Below, one piece after another: positions 16,389 through 27,414 of a DNA stretch of 64,000 nucleotides. The DNA is from Glacieibacterium arshaanense. Lineage in GTDB: Bacteria > Pseudomonadota > Alphaproteobacteria > Sphingomonadales > Sphingomonadaceae. Each line of letters begins with the position of its first letter. Position 1 is the stretch's first letter. Both the position numbers and the translations under genes were made by a program. The notes beneath the pieces were generated by a model. The model was not told the origin of the DNA, did not search any database, and saw nothing but the letters and a program-made list of their open reading frames with translations. The stretch lies in assembly GCF_004681125.1 (NCBI RefSeq), contig NZ_SIHO01000003.1, positions 338,122 to 402,121 of the forward strand. The letters run 5' to 3'.

Positions 16389-17582
16389 TTAGGCGACCGC
16401 CACCCGGCGGCGACGCAGTGCGCCGCCCACCATGCCGAAGCCGGTGATCATCATCGCCCAGCTTGCCGGTTCGGGAACGTTGGCGATTGCCGCGCGGTAC
16501 ACCGCGTTCGTGGTGCTGAGATAGGTGTAGCTGGCGTTGTTGACGACGTTGACCGAGGTGTTCCAGCCAATGGCATCGAACGCTGCGAGGTCGAGCGCGG
16601 TGACGATGCCGCGCTGCCCATAGGCCGCCGTCGGGTCCATGATGCCGAGCTGCGTCGCGCCGGATGCCGCATCCTTCCAATGCGACGCCTGGCGGCCGTC
16701 GCCGTTATAGGCGCCGGTCGAGAACAGGCCGCTACCATATGCGGTGACGCCGCCATCGACCGAGAAGTAGCTGGCGGTCTTGACCGACCAGTCGAGCACC
16801 GGCGCGGTGCCGACGACGAGGTTCGTCGGGTCGGTGCTGTAGCGGAACATGTCGAGCACCGTGCCCACGGCATAGTTGTTGAGGTTGGTGTTGCTCGACC
16901 GGCTCGGGCCGCTGGGGCCGCCATAATAGTCGTAGGTGTCGACGCCGCTGATAAAGCCGAGCGCATGGCCGATTTCGTGGATAGCGACGCCGATGAAGTC
17001 CATCTGGCCGGCTGTGATGCCGTCATCGGGGTTGAAATCGAACGCGAATGCCGAGCTGAAGGTGATCGACGCATCGGCACCGGCCGCGACTGCGTAGCCG
17101 AGCGCCTTCAGATTGGCGCTGGTGGCGACGATGTTCTTGTTGTTGGCGCTGGTATCGGTGTCATAGACCTTCGACGCGGTGTTGACGCCGGACTTGGTCG
17201 CGGGTGTCTTGTAGCCCGATGTGATGACCTTGAGCGCGCCATTGGTCAGCGTCGGCATGTGCGACGTCGCCAGCGTATCGAGCGCCGAGGTCTTGTTGGC
17301 GAGCAGCTGCGTCTGGATCGAGGTTGCGGTGGTCGAAAGCTGGCGGCTGCCGGTCGAACCGATGATGCCGGCGCCGAGTGCGCTGTAACCAACATTGAGC
17401 TCCACAGTGACGTTGTTGGTCAGGGCTTGTTCCCAGAACGCCGCGGCGGCTTTGAACCCGGTTTCAGCCTGGCTGCCGGCGGTGACGCCGCCGGTGTTGG
17501 TGAGCTTGATGATCACGGCCTGCGCGGGCTGTGCAACAACCGCGCCGACGAGCAATGCGGCGATGGGGAATCCAGCTTTCAT
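16389..17582 (-). CDS. Secreted zinc metalloprotease (NF038122-like) with PEPxxWA-CTERM anchor
   Basis: The 397-residue protein has a signal peptide (MKAGFPIAALLVGAVVAQ, cleavage near AQA). The zinc site HEIGHALGF is at about residues 202-210, with an Asp/Met-turn-like region after it. It ends with the sorting tag VPEPASWAMMITGFG, a short hydrophobic helix and RRRR. The tag directs cleavage by an exosortase in the inner membrane and transfer to the cell surface. It is a paralogue of the protease at 20305-21450; both share TGGVT, LGxGIxG and the zinc region. The Met at 17582 is preferred because AGGA lies 8 bases before it. No exosortase gene is in the window. Confidence 0.85.
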   Translation of the reverse strand: MKAGFPIAALLVGAVVAQPAQAVIIKLTNTGGVTAGSQAETGFKAAAAFWEQALTNNVTVELNVGYSALGAGIIGSTGSRQLSTTATSIQTQLLANKTSALDTLATSHMPTLTNGALKVITSGYKTPATKSGVNTASKVYDTDTSANNKNIVATSANLKALGYAVAAGADASITFSSAFAFDFNPDDGITAGQMDFIGVAIHEIGHALGFISGVDTYDYYGGPSGPSRSSNTNLNNYAVGTVLDMFRYSTDPTNLVVGTAPVLDWSVKTASYFSVDGGVTAYGSGLFSTGAYNGDGRQASHWKDAASGATQLGIMDPTAAYGQRGIVTALDLAAFDAIGWNTSVNVVNNASYTYLSTTNAVYRAAIANVPEPASWAMMITGFGMVGGALRRRRVAVA

Positions 17583-17656
17583 TTCGTTCATCCTGCAAAA
17601 TCGACCCCGCCGATAGTCGACTACATTTACAACTTCAATGCAAGACCGTGAACTTA

Positions 17657-18076
17657 CTACATGCAGCGGATTAACTTGGCCCGGCGGCCCTGGGTCAGCG
17701 TGTAGCTGGTCATGCGGTCAGCGCCGGCGGGCTGGACCTGCAGGATCATCGTGCTGCCGCTGACGCTGCCGACATATTGCGCGCCGACCTTGGCGGGCTT
17801 GGCGTCGGCATTTTGCGGGCCCGGCGTAAAGGCCTCGTGCGTGCCTGTGGCGGTGAATTCACCATTGTCGTTCGGATGGACCGCGCCCGAAAGCGTGCCC
17901 TGCGCGCAGTCATAGTCGATGGTGCCGCCGTCGGCGGTGAGCGTCAGATTGATGCCGCGGCCGCCCCATTCGCCGGTCAAGGCCGGGCCGTACGGGTGTG
18001 CTGCGGCGCAGGCCATGACGGTCAATCCTCCCAGCACCACCAACATCGAAGTTCGTGCGACGTTGAACCTTGCCAT
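17657..18076 (-). CDS. Small exported protein of unknown function, possible lipoprotein
   Basis: This 139-residue protein has an N-terminal hydrophobic segment with a possible lipobox VMAC near residue 23, then a small beta-rich domain (TGEWGGRGINLTLTADGGTI) and two or more cysteines (DCAQG; RCM at the end). I do not recognise the family. It lies between two PEP-CTERM genes on the same strand but has no CTERM tag itself. A role alongside the secreted proteins is only suggested by position. Confidence 0.6.
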   Translation of the reverse strand: MARFNVARTSMLVVLGGLTVMACAAAHPYGPALTGEWGGRGINLTLTADGGTIDYDCAQGTLSGAVHPNDNGEFTATGTHEAFTPGPQNADAKPAKVGAQYVGSVSGSTMILQVQPAGADRMTSYTLTQGRRAKLIRCM

Positions 18077-18116
18077 ATCTATGTCCCTTCGGCGCGTGTG
18101 CGACGCAGACTAACAC

Positions 18117-18150
18117 AAAAGGGGCGGCGCACGCGAATGCACCGCCCCCC
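18117..18150 (-). terminator. Rho-independent terminator after the PEP-CTERM gene
   Basis: Read on the minus strand, GGGGCGGTGCA pairs with TGCGCCGCCCC (one mismatch) around a short loop and is followed by TTTTGTGTT. It lies between the stop at 18187 and the next gene start at 18076. Confidence 0.75.
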
Positions 18151-18186
18151 TGTGTCAGACCAGCCGGAACTGGCTGGCGCTTTGGC

Positions 18187-19875
18187 TTACGCCGTGGCGA
18201 CCGACTTGCGCTGGCGGCGCATCGCGCCACCGATGAAGCCGAAGCCGGTGATCATCATCGCCCAGCTCGCCGGTTCGGGGACCGAACCAACGTTCAGGCC
18301 GGCGATCCACGTGCCCCAGCGCGTACCGCCGGTGCCGCCGGGGTGGCCGTTGGCGGCGTTGTTGGGTTCACGGGCAAATTCGCCGATCAGGTAGAAGCCG
18401 TGGTTGGTACCCGGATCGACGCTGACCTGCGCATAGTCACCCCAGCGCTGGCGACCGGCCGGCGGTGCGCCGTCGACGCTGCCGTTGTGGTAGGTGCTGG
18501 TCGGGCTGACCTTGAGCAGCATTTCCGAACCAACCTTGACCAGCTTGCCGGCAGCGCTGGTCTTGAAGACCTGTGCCATCACGCTGATGTTGCCGTCGGC
18601 CAGACCGTCGCCGTTGGCGTCGGTGGTTTCCGAACCCGAACGGTTGTAGGTGATGACCACCTGGCCGAGCGCGTTGACGGCGATGGCGCCTTCCCAATAA
18701 TCATGGGTGGCATCACCGATGTTGCCCTGATCAATGATTGCCTTGGTGTTGGCATCGATGATCGTGTAGCGGACCTGCGCATAATCAAGGCCGTCGCCGT
18801 CCGAGTTGACGGTGTTGACCATGTAGATGCGACCGCCGACTTCATAGGCGCTGCTGCTGATGCGCTCGTCACCGGTGGTGACGGTGCGGGCATAGATCGA
18901 ACCGATCGGTGCCGGCAGCGGGTTGGGCTGACGCGCATTACCGGCGAACACGAACGGATCCATGTTGAGGTAGGTCGCATCACCAGCCGGCACGGTTGCG
19001 CCGGTGGCATCGCTCGAGGTCAGGCCATTGACGTCGAAGGCGACATTGTCTTCCCAGAACAGCGACGCGGCAACAACGTGACCGGTCGAACCGGCGCTGC
19101 TGCTGTTGACGCCCTGCTGTGCAAAGCCCTTGTCGATCGTCGTCGCCGGATAGGCCGTGGTGAACTGCTTCATGTTCGTCACGGTCGGCGTGCTGTTATT
19201 GAACAGGCTGTCGATCGGGATGACATTGAGCGTCGTGCCGCGGAAGTTACCGCTTGCGTTGAAGTTGTTGGTGCCGATGTAGACCGCGTTCTTGTCGAGC
19301 GCGAGCGTCGGATAGTCGGCGGTGCCGCCGGCGAAGCCGGTGAACTGCGTCGTCTTCCAGCCGCCCATCGCGTCATCGGTATCCGAAATCGCGATTTGCA
19401 GGTTGGCGACGCTGGCCGCAAACGACATGACAATCCAGCGCTTGGCGTCGGCGTTGTACATCACGCGCGTGTCACCGTTGGCACCGGTCTTGCCGACCGA
19501 AGCCCACCAGGCAACGTCGCTGACCATCGACTGCAGAGCGCCGGTCGACTTGTTGTAAATGGCGTACGCACCGTTGGTAGCTTCGAAATACTGCGTCATG
19601 CCGACCGCACCGATGGTGTCCGGCGGGATGAAGTTGCGCGCGAAGCGGGCGCCATCATACTGGCTGATGCCTTCCCACTGGATGAAGACCGGGCTGGCGC
19701 TGTTGATGATCGGCGCAGTCAGGCCGTTCATGTCGAGCGACACGTCGGTCGCCGGACGAATGGTCGGACCCCAATAGCTCTTGTCGATGAAGTACGGCTT
19801 GGCATCCAGCGCATGCGCGGCGGACGAGGCCAACAGGGCGCCCAATGCGCCTGCAAGCAGATATTTGGTTTTCAC
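18187..19875 (-). CDS. Large secreted PEPxxWA-CTERM protein, probable beta-propeller-like
   Basis: The 562-residue protein starts at a GTG with a strong AAGGGGAA ribosome binding site (19875), which places a clean signal peptide at the N-terminus (KTKYLLAGALGALLASSAAHA). A longer ATG frame upstream would put 25 charged residues before the signal and is unlikely. The body is rich in beta strands and includes PPDTIGAVG, AIYNKSTGAL and repeated Asp/Gly turns, as in secreted propeller-like or sialidase-like proteins, but I see no catalytic signature. It ends with VPEPASWAMMITGFG, a hydrophobic helix and basic residues, the exosortase sorting tag. The function is unknown. Confidence 0.8.
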   Translation of the reverse strand: MKTKYLLAGALGALLASSAAHALDAKPYFIDKSYWGPTIRPATDVSLDMNGLTAPIINSASPVFIQWEGISQYDGARFARNFIPPDTIGAVGMTQYFEATNGAYAIYNKSTGALQSMVSDVAWWASVGKTGANGDTRVMYNADAKRWIVMSFAASVANLQIAISDTDDAMGGWKTTQFTGFAGGTADYPTLALDKNAVYIGTNNFNASGNFRGTTLNVIPIDSLFNNSTPTVTNMKQFTTAYPATTIDKGFAQQGVNSSSAGSTGHVVAASLFWEDNVAFDVNGLTSSDATGATVPAGDATYLNMDPFVFAGNARQPNPLPAPIGSIYARTVTTGDERISSSAYEVGGRIYMVNTVNSDGDGLDYAQVRYTIIDANTKAIIDQGNIGDATHDYWEGAIAVNALGQVVITYNRSGSETTDANGDGLADGNISVMAQVFKTSAAGKLVKVGSEMLLKVSPTSTYHNGSVDGAPPAGRQRWGDYAQVSVDPGTNHGFYLIGEFAREPNNAANGHPGGTGGTRWGTWIAGLNVGSVPEPASWAMMITGFGFIGGAMRRQRKSVATA

Positions 19876-20024
19876 GTTTGTTCCCCTTGTTTGATAGCCC
19901 GCACGAATGCGGCCTGGGGGGAAGAAATGCTCTTTCGGAGCACTTGGCAACAGAAATGTTCATGCTGCGGCAAGCTTTGGTCATTTTGTCGCATTTTGCG
20001 TGACGCGCCTGTTGCGTTTGTCAA

Positions 20025-20040
20025 AAAATATTACACTTTT
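20025..20040 (+). promoter_or_regulatory. 16-bp motif shared with the 50342 PEP-CTERM promoter region
   Basis: The sequence AAAATATTACACTTTT occurs here and, identically, at 50342-50357. In both places it is in an AT-rich region upstream of a PEP-CTERM gene, but relative to the gene it is in opposite orientations. It may be a binding site for a shared regulator. This is inference from identity alone. Confidence 0.4.
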
Positions 20041-20246
20041 GAGCTGTGCTCGGAATTAAGATATTGAAATTGATAGACAAAAAATGCAGCGCAAAATGCG
20101 ATTTTTTCGCGGATTATCGATGGCAAAATGGCAAACAAGCCCATTTGCGGTCCCGCGAATCACGTCGAAAGCAGGAGATTCGTCTGATTCGTTGCAGCGG
20201 CAATGCCAATATTCCGACCGTCGCAAAATCAGCGATTCAAATGCAA

Positions 20247-20280
20247 GGCGGGCCGGAATCCGCCTGGATTCCGGCCCGCC
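20247..20280 (-). terminator. Strong hairpin after the second metalloprotease gene
   Basis: GGCGGGCCGGAATCC (20247-20261) pairs perfectly over 15 bp with 20266-20280 around a 4-base loop. On the minus strand it lies 25 bases after the stop of the metalloprotease gene and is followed by TTGCATTT, a weak T-tract. A terminator is the likely role. Confidence 0.7.
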
Positions 20281-20304
20281 CGAATGTGGCAAATGCCTTG
20301 GCGC

Positions 20305-21450
20305 TTAAGCCGTGGCGAAGCCGGTGCGGCGGCGACGGAGCGCGCCACCAATCATGCCGAAGCCGGTGATCATCATCGCCCAGGCCGCCGGTTCGGGCAC
20401 ATGCGTCGAGGCGAATGCCATGTCGGCGGTCGAGAACGAATAGTCCGGGTCGCTGAGGACATCGACATTGGTGTTCCAGCCGATGGCATCGAGCGCGGCG
20501 AGATCGAGCCCCGAGACGGAGTCGGTCAGCCCGTTGCAGATATAGGGGTTCATGATGCCGAGGAAGTTCGAGCAGGTGCCCGGGGCCTTCCAGTGCGACG
20601 CCTGCCAGCCATCGCCGTTGATGGCGCCCGTCGACCAATAGCCGCCGTTGAAGACCGTCTGGCCACCGTCGAGCGAGAAATAGCTATCGGTGCCGAACGT
20701 CCAGTCGAGCACGCCGGGCGCGCTGTAGCGGAACATGTCGAGGCCGTAGCCCCACCAGAAGTCATCGACCGGATAGCCGCCGCCGACGCTGTAGTCGAAG
20801 TCCTGCGCACCGCTCAGGAAGCCGAGCGCATGGCCCATTTCGTGCACCGCGACGCCGACAAAGTCATATTTGCCGGCGGTGATGCCGTTGCGCGGATTGA
20901 AGTCGAACGCGAAGGTGCTCGAAAAGGTGATGTCGGCGTCGATGACGGTGTCGAAGCCGCCGACCAGCGCCTTTACGTTGGCCGTCGACAACGCCAGCGT
21001 CGCGCTGATCGCGGTGTTATCGGGCGCGATGCGCGACCCCGACGCGGCCACGCCTTCGAGCGTCGAGACGTTGAAGTATTCGGGCACAGTCACCGTCAGG
21101 CTGCCAGTGCTGCTGGTCGGTGCCAGGCCAGCGACTGCCTGCGCATCAAGCGCGCTGTTGCCAGTGACGGCGAGCAGGAACTTATAATCATCGACGGGGA
21201 CATAGGTGAACAGGCTGCTGCTGGTACCTCCAAGGATGCCCGGCCCGAGCGGTGCGAAGCCGACGTTGAAATTGACGATGGCGTCGTTGGTCAGCACGCT
21301 TTCCCAATACTGCGCCGCGAGCTTGAAACCGGCTTCGGCGGGCGATCCGGTGACGCCGCCGGTATCGATGAGATTGATCTTGAGCGCCGATGCAGGCGAT
21401 GCGGCAAGCACTGCGCCAACGGCAGCAGCGACGAGAAGCTTGGACTTCAT
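20305..21450 (-). CDS. Secreted zinc metalloprotease (NF038122-like) with PEPxxWA-CTERM anchor, paralogue 2
   Basis: The 381-residue protein has a signal peptide (MKSKLLVAAAVGAVLAASPA), the zinc motif HEMGHALGF, and the C-terminal tag VPEPAAWAMMITGFG with a hydrophobic helix and RRRR. The start at 21450 is supported by AGGGGAA just upstream. It aligns along its length with the protease at 16389-17582 and likely arose by duplication; the propeller-like gene and a small exported gene now separate them. It would be exported by Sec, cut by an exosortase and retained at the surface. The protease substrate is unknown. Confidence 0.85.
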   Translation of the reverse strand: MKSKLLVAAAVGAVLAASPASALKINLIDTGGVTGSPAEAGFKLAAQYWESVLTNDAIVNFNVGFAPLGPGILGGTSSSLFTYVPVDDYKFLLAVTGNSALDAQAVAGLAPTSSTGSLTVTVPEYFNVSTLEGVAASGSRIAPDNTAISATLALSTANVKALVGGFDTVIDADITFSSTFAFDFNPRNGITAGKYDFVGVAVHEMGHALGFLSGAQDFDYSVGGGYPVDDFWWGYGLDMFRYSAPGVLDWTFGTDSYFSLDGGQTVFNGGYWSTGAINGDGWQASHWKAPGTCSNFLGIMNPYICNGLTDSVSGLDLAALDAIGWNTNVDVLSDPDYSFSTADMAFASTHVPEPAAWAMMITGFGMIGGALRRRRTGFATA

Positions 21451-21558
21451 GCTAATTCCCCTGAATTGAGCCACCGCCGAGGCGCGGTTAACAGGGAATT
21501 TGCCACAATTTCTTGCGTTTGCAAGCACTGCTTTGCCGCAATGCAGCGCCACAGGGGC

Positions 21559-21584
21559 GGGCGCCGCCGTTGCCGGCGACGCCC
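21559..21584 (-). terminator. GC-rich hairpin after aconitase gene
   Basis: GGGCGCCGCC (21559-21568) pairs with GGCGACGCCC (21575-21584), one mismatch, around a 6-base loop. It lies just after the aconitase stop on the minus strand. There is no T-tract, so it may be a weak terminator or an end-stabilising hairpin. Confidence 0.45.
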
Positions 21585-21591
21585 TGACCGG

Positions 21592-24276
<2,685 letters not shown>

Positions 24277-24436
24277 GGGCGTCTCCTCGCATGAATCGAA
24301 TTTGCGATGGCCTTAACGCAACTGCAGCATGGGGGAAACAGCCTTGGCAAAAAAGGCTGCGAATTTGCTGGCGAGACGGGTGCGCTGGCGAGGGGAATGT
24401 GGTCAGTCTTTACGGGTGTAAGGGCTGTTAAGTTGA

Positions 24437-24567
24437 AGAGCCTCCGGCGGGCAGGCCTCAGGCCTGCACCAATAATTTGCCGCGGTTCCACAGAACGCGA
24501 TGTCGCGTCAGACAGCACCCACCCAAACCTATGGTGCAGGCCTGAGGCCTGCCCGCCGGAGGCTCTT
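24437..24567. repeat. Palindromic intergenic repeat pair R5
   Basis: The halves at 24437-24470 and 24533-24567 face each other across a 62-bp spacer that is longer than, and unrelated to, the conserved 22-bp spacer of R1, R8 and R12. The inner stems are GCAGGCC with GGCCTGC in both halves, with TCA and TGA loops. Confidence 0.88.
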
Positions 24568-24572
24568 TCGTC

Positions 24573-24608
24573 AGGGCTTATCATTGCGATATCGCAACGA
24601 TAAGCCCT
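24573..24608. repeat. 36-bp near-perfect palindrome with no loop
   Basis: AGGGCTTATCATTGCGAT is followed directly by its inverse with one mismatch (24573-24608). It is unrelated to the REP-like family and lies 8 bases after the DUF885 stop. It could be a terminator hairpin without a T-tract or a protein-binding dyad. Confidence 0.7.
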
Positions 24609-24616
24609 TCATGACG

Positions 24617-26443
24617 TCACGCGCCGGCGATGTAGCGGTCGATGACCTTGGCCAGCACTTCGAGCGGCACGCCGCCGGTCGATACCACGGCGTCGTTGAA
24701 GCTTTGCAGCGTGAACTTCGGGCCCATCGCGGCTTGTGCCTTGGCGCGCAGCCGGACGATTTCGTTATGGCCGATCTTGTAGCCGCAAGCCTGGCCGGGC
24801 GAGGCGCAATAGCGATCGATTTCGCTGGTGACGGCGCCGCGGGCGCGACCGGTGTTGGCGACCATGTAATCGATGGCTTGCTGGCGCGTCCATTTTTTGG
24901 CGTGCATGCCGGTATCGACGACGAGGCGCACGGCGCGGAAGTTGAGCGCCTGCAGGAAGCCGACCTGCCAGAACGGCTGGTCCTTATACATGCCGATTTC
25001 GCTGACGAGCTGCTCGGCGTAGAGCGCCCAGCCTTCGACAAAGGCGTTAAAGCCGAGCAGCGAGCTGATCAGCGGCAGCTTGTCCTGGTTTTCGGCGATG
25101 AACGCGCCCTGCCAGGCGTGGCCGGGGATCGCTTCGTGAGCGGTCAGCGACGCCAGCGTGTAGCTCGGCCAATAGCCGGTGTCCTTGAGGTTCACGTAGT
25201 AGATTGCCGGGCGCTTACCGTCGAGCGAGGCGAAATTCATGTAGCCGAGGCCGGCGCCGTCCTGAATATCTTCGGGCACGCGCTTGACGGTGACATTGGC
25301 GTTGAGCTTGAGGTTCGACAGCATCGGCATTTTCGGGCGCACGTCATCGATGCGCGCCTGGATGAACTTGATGATTTCGGCGCGGCCCTTGTCGTCGTTC
25401 GAAAACAGGAACTTGGGGTCGGCGGTCATTGCCGACAGCCGGTCACCGACGCTGCCCTGCGTCAGGCCCTGCGCGCGCAGCACCTTGTCCATGCCGGCCT
25501 GCAATTCGGCGGTCTGGCGTAGGCCGGTCTTGTGGATTTCGTCGGCCGACAGCGTCGTCGTCGTGCTGCCCTTGAGCAGCCATTCGTAATAGGCCTCGCC
25601 GTCGGGCAGCTTCCACATGCCGGCATCGCTGTTGGCCTTGGGCTGGATTGCCTTAAGTGCGGCAATCTGCCGATCGAGCGCCGGATAGATCTTGCCGGTG
25701 GTGATGCTGGCGGCCTGCGCGCTCGGGTCGGCGGCACCGCTGATTTTCGCGGCGTGCGCGGCGAGGGCGGTGACCATGCGCTGGCTGGCGGCCGGCGTGG
25801 CGCGGAAGCCCGCCATCTGGCCGAGCGCGTTCGACATCAGGAAGTCGGGCAGGATGACGCCCTTGCCGGCATCGGCTTGGATGCGCGCGGTTTCCTGATC
25901 GAGCTGGGTGGCGAAGCCTTCCATGCGCGACAGGTAGCTGTCGATGTCGCCCTTGGTTTCGACGCGCTGATACGTCGACAGGAACTCGGGCATGTTCTGA
26001 TAGGCGCCGTTCTGCTGGCTGACGACATAGGGGATGCCGCCGCTGGTGCCGGTGTAGCCATAATGGAAGCGGTCGCCGCCTTCGATGCCGAGGTCGAGCG
26101 CGAACATCGTCATTTCATATTGCGCGGTGTCGGCGCCGCTGAAGCCCTTGGTATCGAGCGCCTTCATTTGCGCCTTGAACGCCTTGAGGTCAGCGAGATT
26201 CTTGGCGGCGGCCGCCGGCGACAGGTCGCTGACCTTGCCGGCGAGTGCGGCGAGCTTGCCGGTGTCGAGGCCGATCGTCGTCGCGGTTTCGGGCGAGGCG
26301 ACCAGCATCTGTTCGGCAATCGACTGCAACACGGCGGCAAGCTGGGCATTGCCGGTGGCGGCTGCCTTGGCGGCCCAGGCGGGCAGCATCGCGGCAAAGC
26401 CGGCAATGGCTGCAGTGTTCAGAACGTCGCGACGGTTGAGCAT
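24617..26443 (-). CDS. DUF885-family protein with twin-arginine signal
   Basis: The 608-residue protein begins MLNRRDVLNTAAIAGFAAML, a twin-arginine-type signal, so it is probably exported folded to the periplasm. The body is DUF885, a family distantly like M32/M2-type zinc peptidases; the likely zinc motif is HEAIPGH in LASLTAHEAIPGHAWQGAF, with a downstream Glu in FVEGWALYAEQL. The start at 26443 has AGGGAG just upstream, while the longer frame has no such support. Family and zinc site are clear; the peptide substrate is unknown. Confidence 0.85.
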   Translation of the reverse strand: MLNRRDVLNTAAIAGFAAMLPAWAAKAAATGNAQLAAVLQSIAEQMLVASPETATTIGLDTGKLAALAGKVSDLSPAAAAKNLADLKAFKAQMKALDTKGFSGADTAQYEMTMFALDLGIEGGDRFHYGYTGTSGGIPYVVSQQNGAYQNMPEFLSTYQRVETKGDIDSYLSRMEGFATQLDQETARIQADAGKGVILPDFLMSNALGQMAGFRATPAASQRMVTALAAHAAKISGAADPSAQAASITTGKIYPALDRQIAALKAIQPKANSDAGMWKLPDGEAYYEWLLKGSTTTTLSADEIHKTGLRQTAELQAGMDKVLRAQGLTQGSVGDRLSAMTADPKFLFSNDDKGRAEIIKFIQARIDDVRPKMPMLSNLKLNANVTVKRVPEDIQDGAGLGYMNFASLDGKRPAIYYVNLKDTGYWPSYTLASLTAHEAIPGHAWQGAFIAENQDKLPLISSLLGFNAFVEGWALYAEQLVSEIGMYKDQPFWQVGFLQALNFRAVRLVVDTGMHAKKWTRQQAIDYMVANTGRARGAVTSEIDRYCASPGQACGYKIGHNEIVRLRAKAQAAMGPKFTLQSFNDAVVSTGGVPLEVLAKVIDRYIAGA

Positions 26444-26607
26444 AAAAGAACTCCCTGAATTCTGGTTGGCGCGACGGTAGGCAGGCGCTGGCGTGCACGC
26501 AAGCGCGTCAATGGCGGTTTCGACGAACGACGTGCGGGTGCCGACGAACGTCGCGCGGCAAACGCGACGGTTGGACAATTGCCGCGCTCGCTCCTAGATG
26601 CGCAGCC

Positions 26608-27414
26608 ATGATGCGGCACTTTCTCAAGATGCACGGACTGGGCAACGACTTTGTCGTGTTCGATGCGCGCGAAACCCCGCTGGCGCTGACCAGCGCGCAA
26701 GTGCGCGGGCTGGCCGACCGGCATACCGGCATCGGCTGCGACCAGTTGATCGTCATCGAGGCGTCCGACAAGGCGGACGCGTTCATGCGCATCTATAATG
26801 CCGATGGCGGCGAGGTTGAAGCTTGCGGCAATGCATCACGCTGCGTGGCGACGCTCCTCGGCGCGACGGCAACGATCGACAGCGCCGCGGGCATTCTCGA
26901 TGCGGCTGCGAGTGATGCCGCCGCGACCATCCTTTATCCGCCGCCGCGCTTAGGCTGGGACGAAATCCCGCTCGCCTATGCGATGGACACGCACGATATG
27001 CCGGTCGGCTGGGACGAACTCGAACGGCCGATTGCGGTCAATGTTGGCAACCCACACGTCATCTTCTTCGTGCCCGATGTCGATGCGGTGCCGTTGGATA
27101 CGCTCGGGCCGGTGATCGAACATGACGCGCTGTTTCCCGTGCGCATCAACGTCAATGTCGCGCAGGTCGTGGCGCGCGACCACATCCGGCTGCGCGTCTG
27201 GGAGCGCGGTGTCGGGTTGACGCGCGCTTGCGGCACCGGTGCGTGCGCGACTGCAGTTGCGGCGATGCGGCGCGGGCTCACCGAGCGCAAGGTCAATGTC
27301 GATCTGCCCGGCGGCCGGCTGGTCATCGAATGGCGCGCCGACGGCCAGATCGCCATGACCGGCCCGGCGGCGACGTCATTCAGCGGCGAAGTCGACCTCG
27401 ACGCCTTTGCATGA
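26608..27414 (+). CDS. dapF: Diaminopimelate epimerase
   Basis: The 268-residue cytoplasmic enzyme converts LL- to meso-diaminopimelate for lysine and peptidoglycan synthesis. Both catalytic cysteines are present: Cys73 in EACGNASRC and Cys208 in RACGTGACAT. The N-terminus MHGLGNDFVVFD is diagnostic. Two adjacent ATG codons could serve as start. It overlaps mtaB by 4 bases, and dapF-mtaB-ftsY form one operon. Confidence 0.97.
   Translation: MMRHFLKMHGLGNDFVVFDARETPLALTSAQVRGLADRHTGIGCDQLIVIEASDKADAFMRIYNADGGEVEACGNASRCVATLLGATATIDSAAGILDAAASDAAATILYPPPRLGWDEIPLAYAMDTHDMPVGWDELERPIAVNVGNPHVIFFVPDVDAVPLDTLGPVIEHDALFPVRINVNVAQVVARDHIRLRVWERGVGLTRACGTGACATAVAAMRRGLTERKVNVDLPGGRLVIEWRADGQIAMTGPAATSFSGEVDLDAFA

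Larger units (their letters stand above)
19876..20304. other. AT-rich intergenic region upstream of a PEP-CTERM gene
   Basis: This 429-bp gap has an unusually AT-rich core (about 19981-20130) in a GC-rich window. It holds a 16-bp sequence shared with the sigma-54 promoter region at 50342 (20025-20040) and, next to the upstream gene, a strong hairpin (20247-20280). It should contain the promoter of the 18187-19875 gene, but I find no -24/-12 or clear -35/-10 pair there. No gene-like frame fits. Confidence 0.6.
24277..24616. other. Intergenic region between DUF885 and aconitase genes
   Basis: The 340-bp gap contains the repeat pair R5 and a separate 36-bp palindrome next to the DUF885 stop. 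The aconitase promoter should lie at about 24280-24430, but I see no convincing promoter boxes. There is no gene-like frame. Confidence 0.6.

Noticed and set aside
19876-20100. A sigma-54 promoter for the large PEP-CTERM gene.
   Set aside because: No GG-N10-GC pair with acceptable flanks was found on the minus strand. The upstream regions of 17582, 21450 and 60932 were also checked without success.
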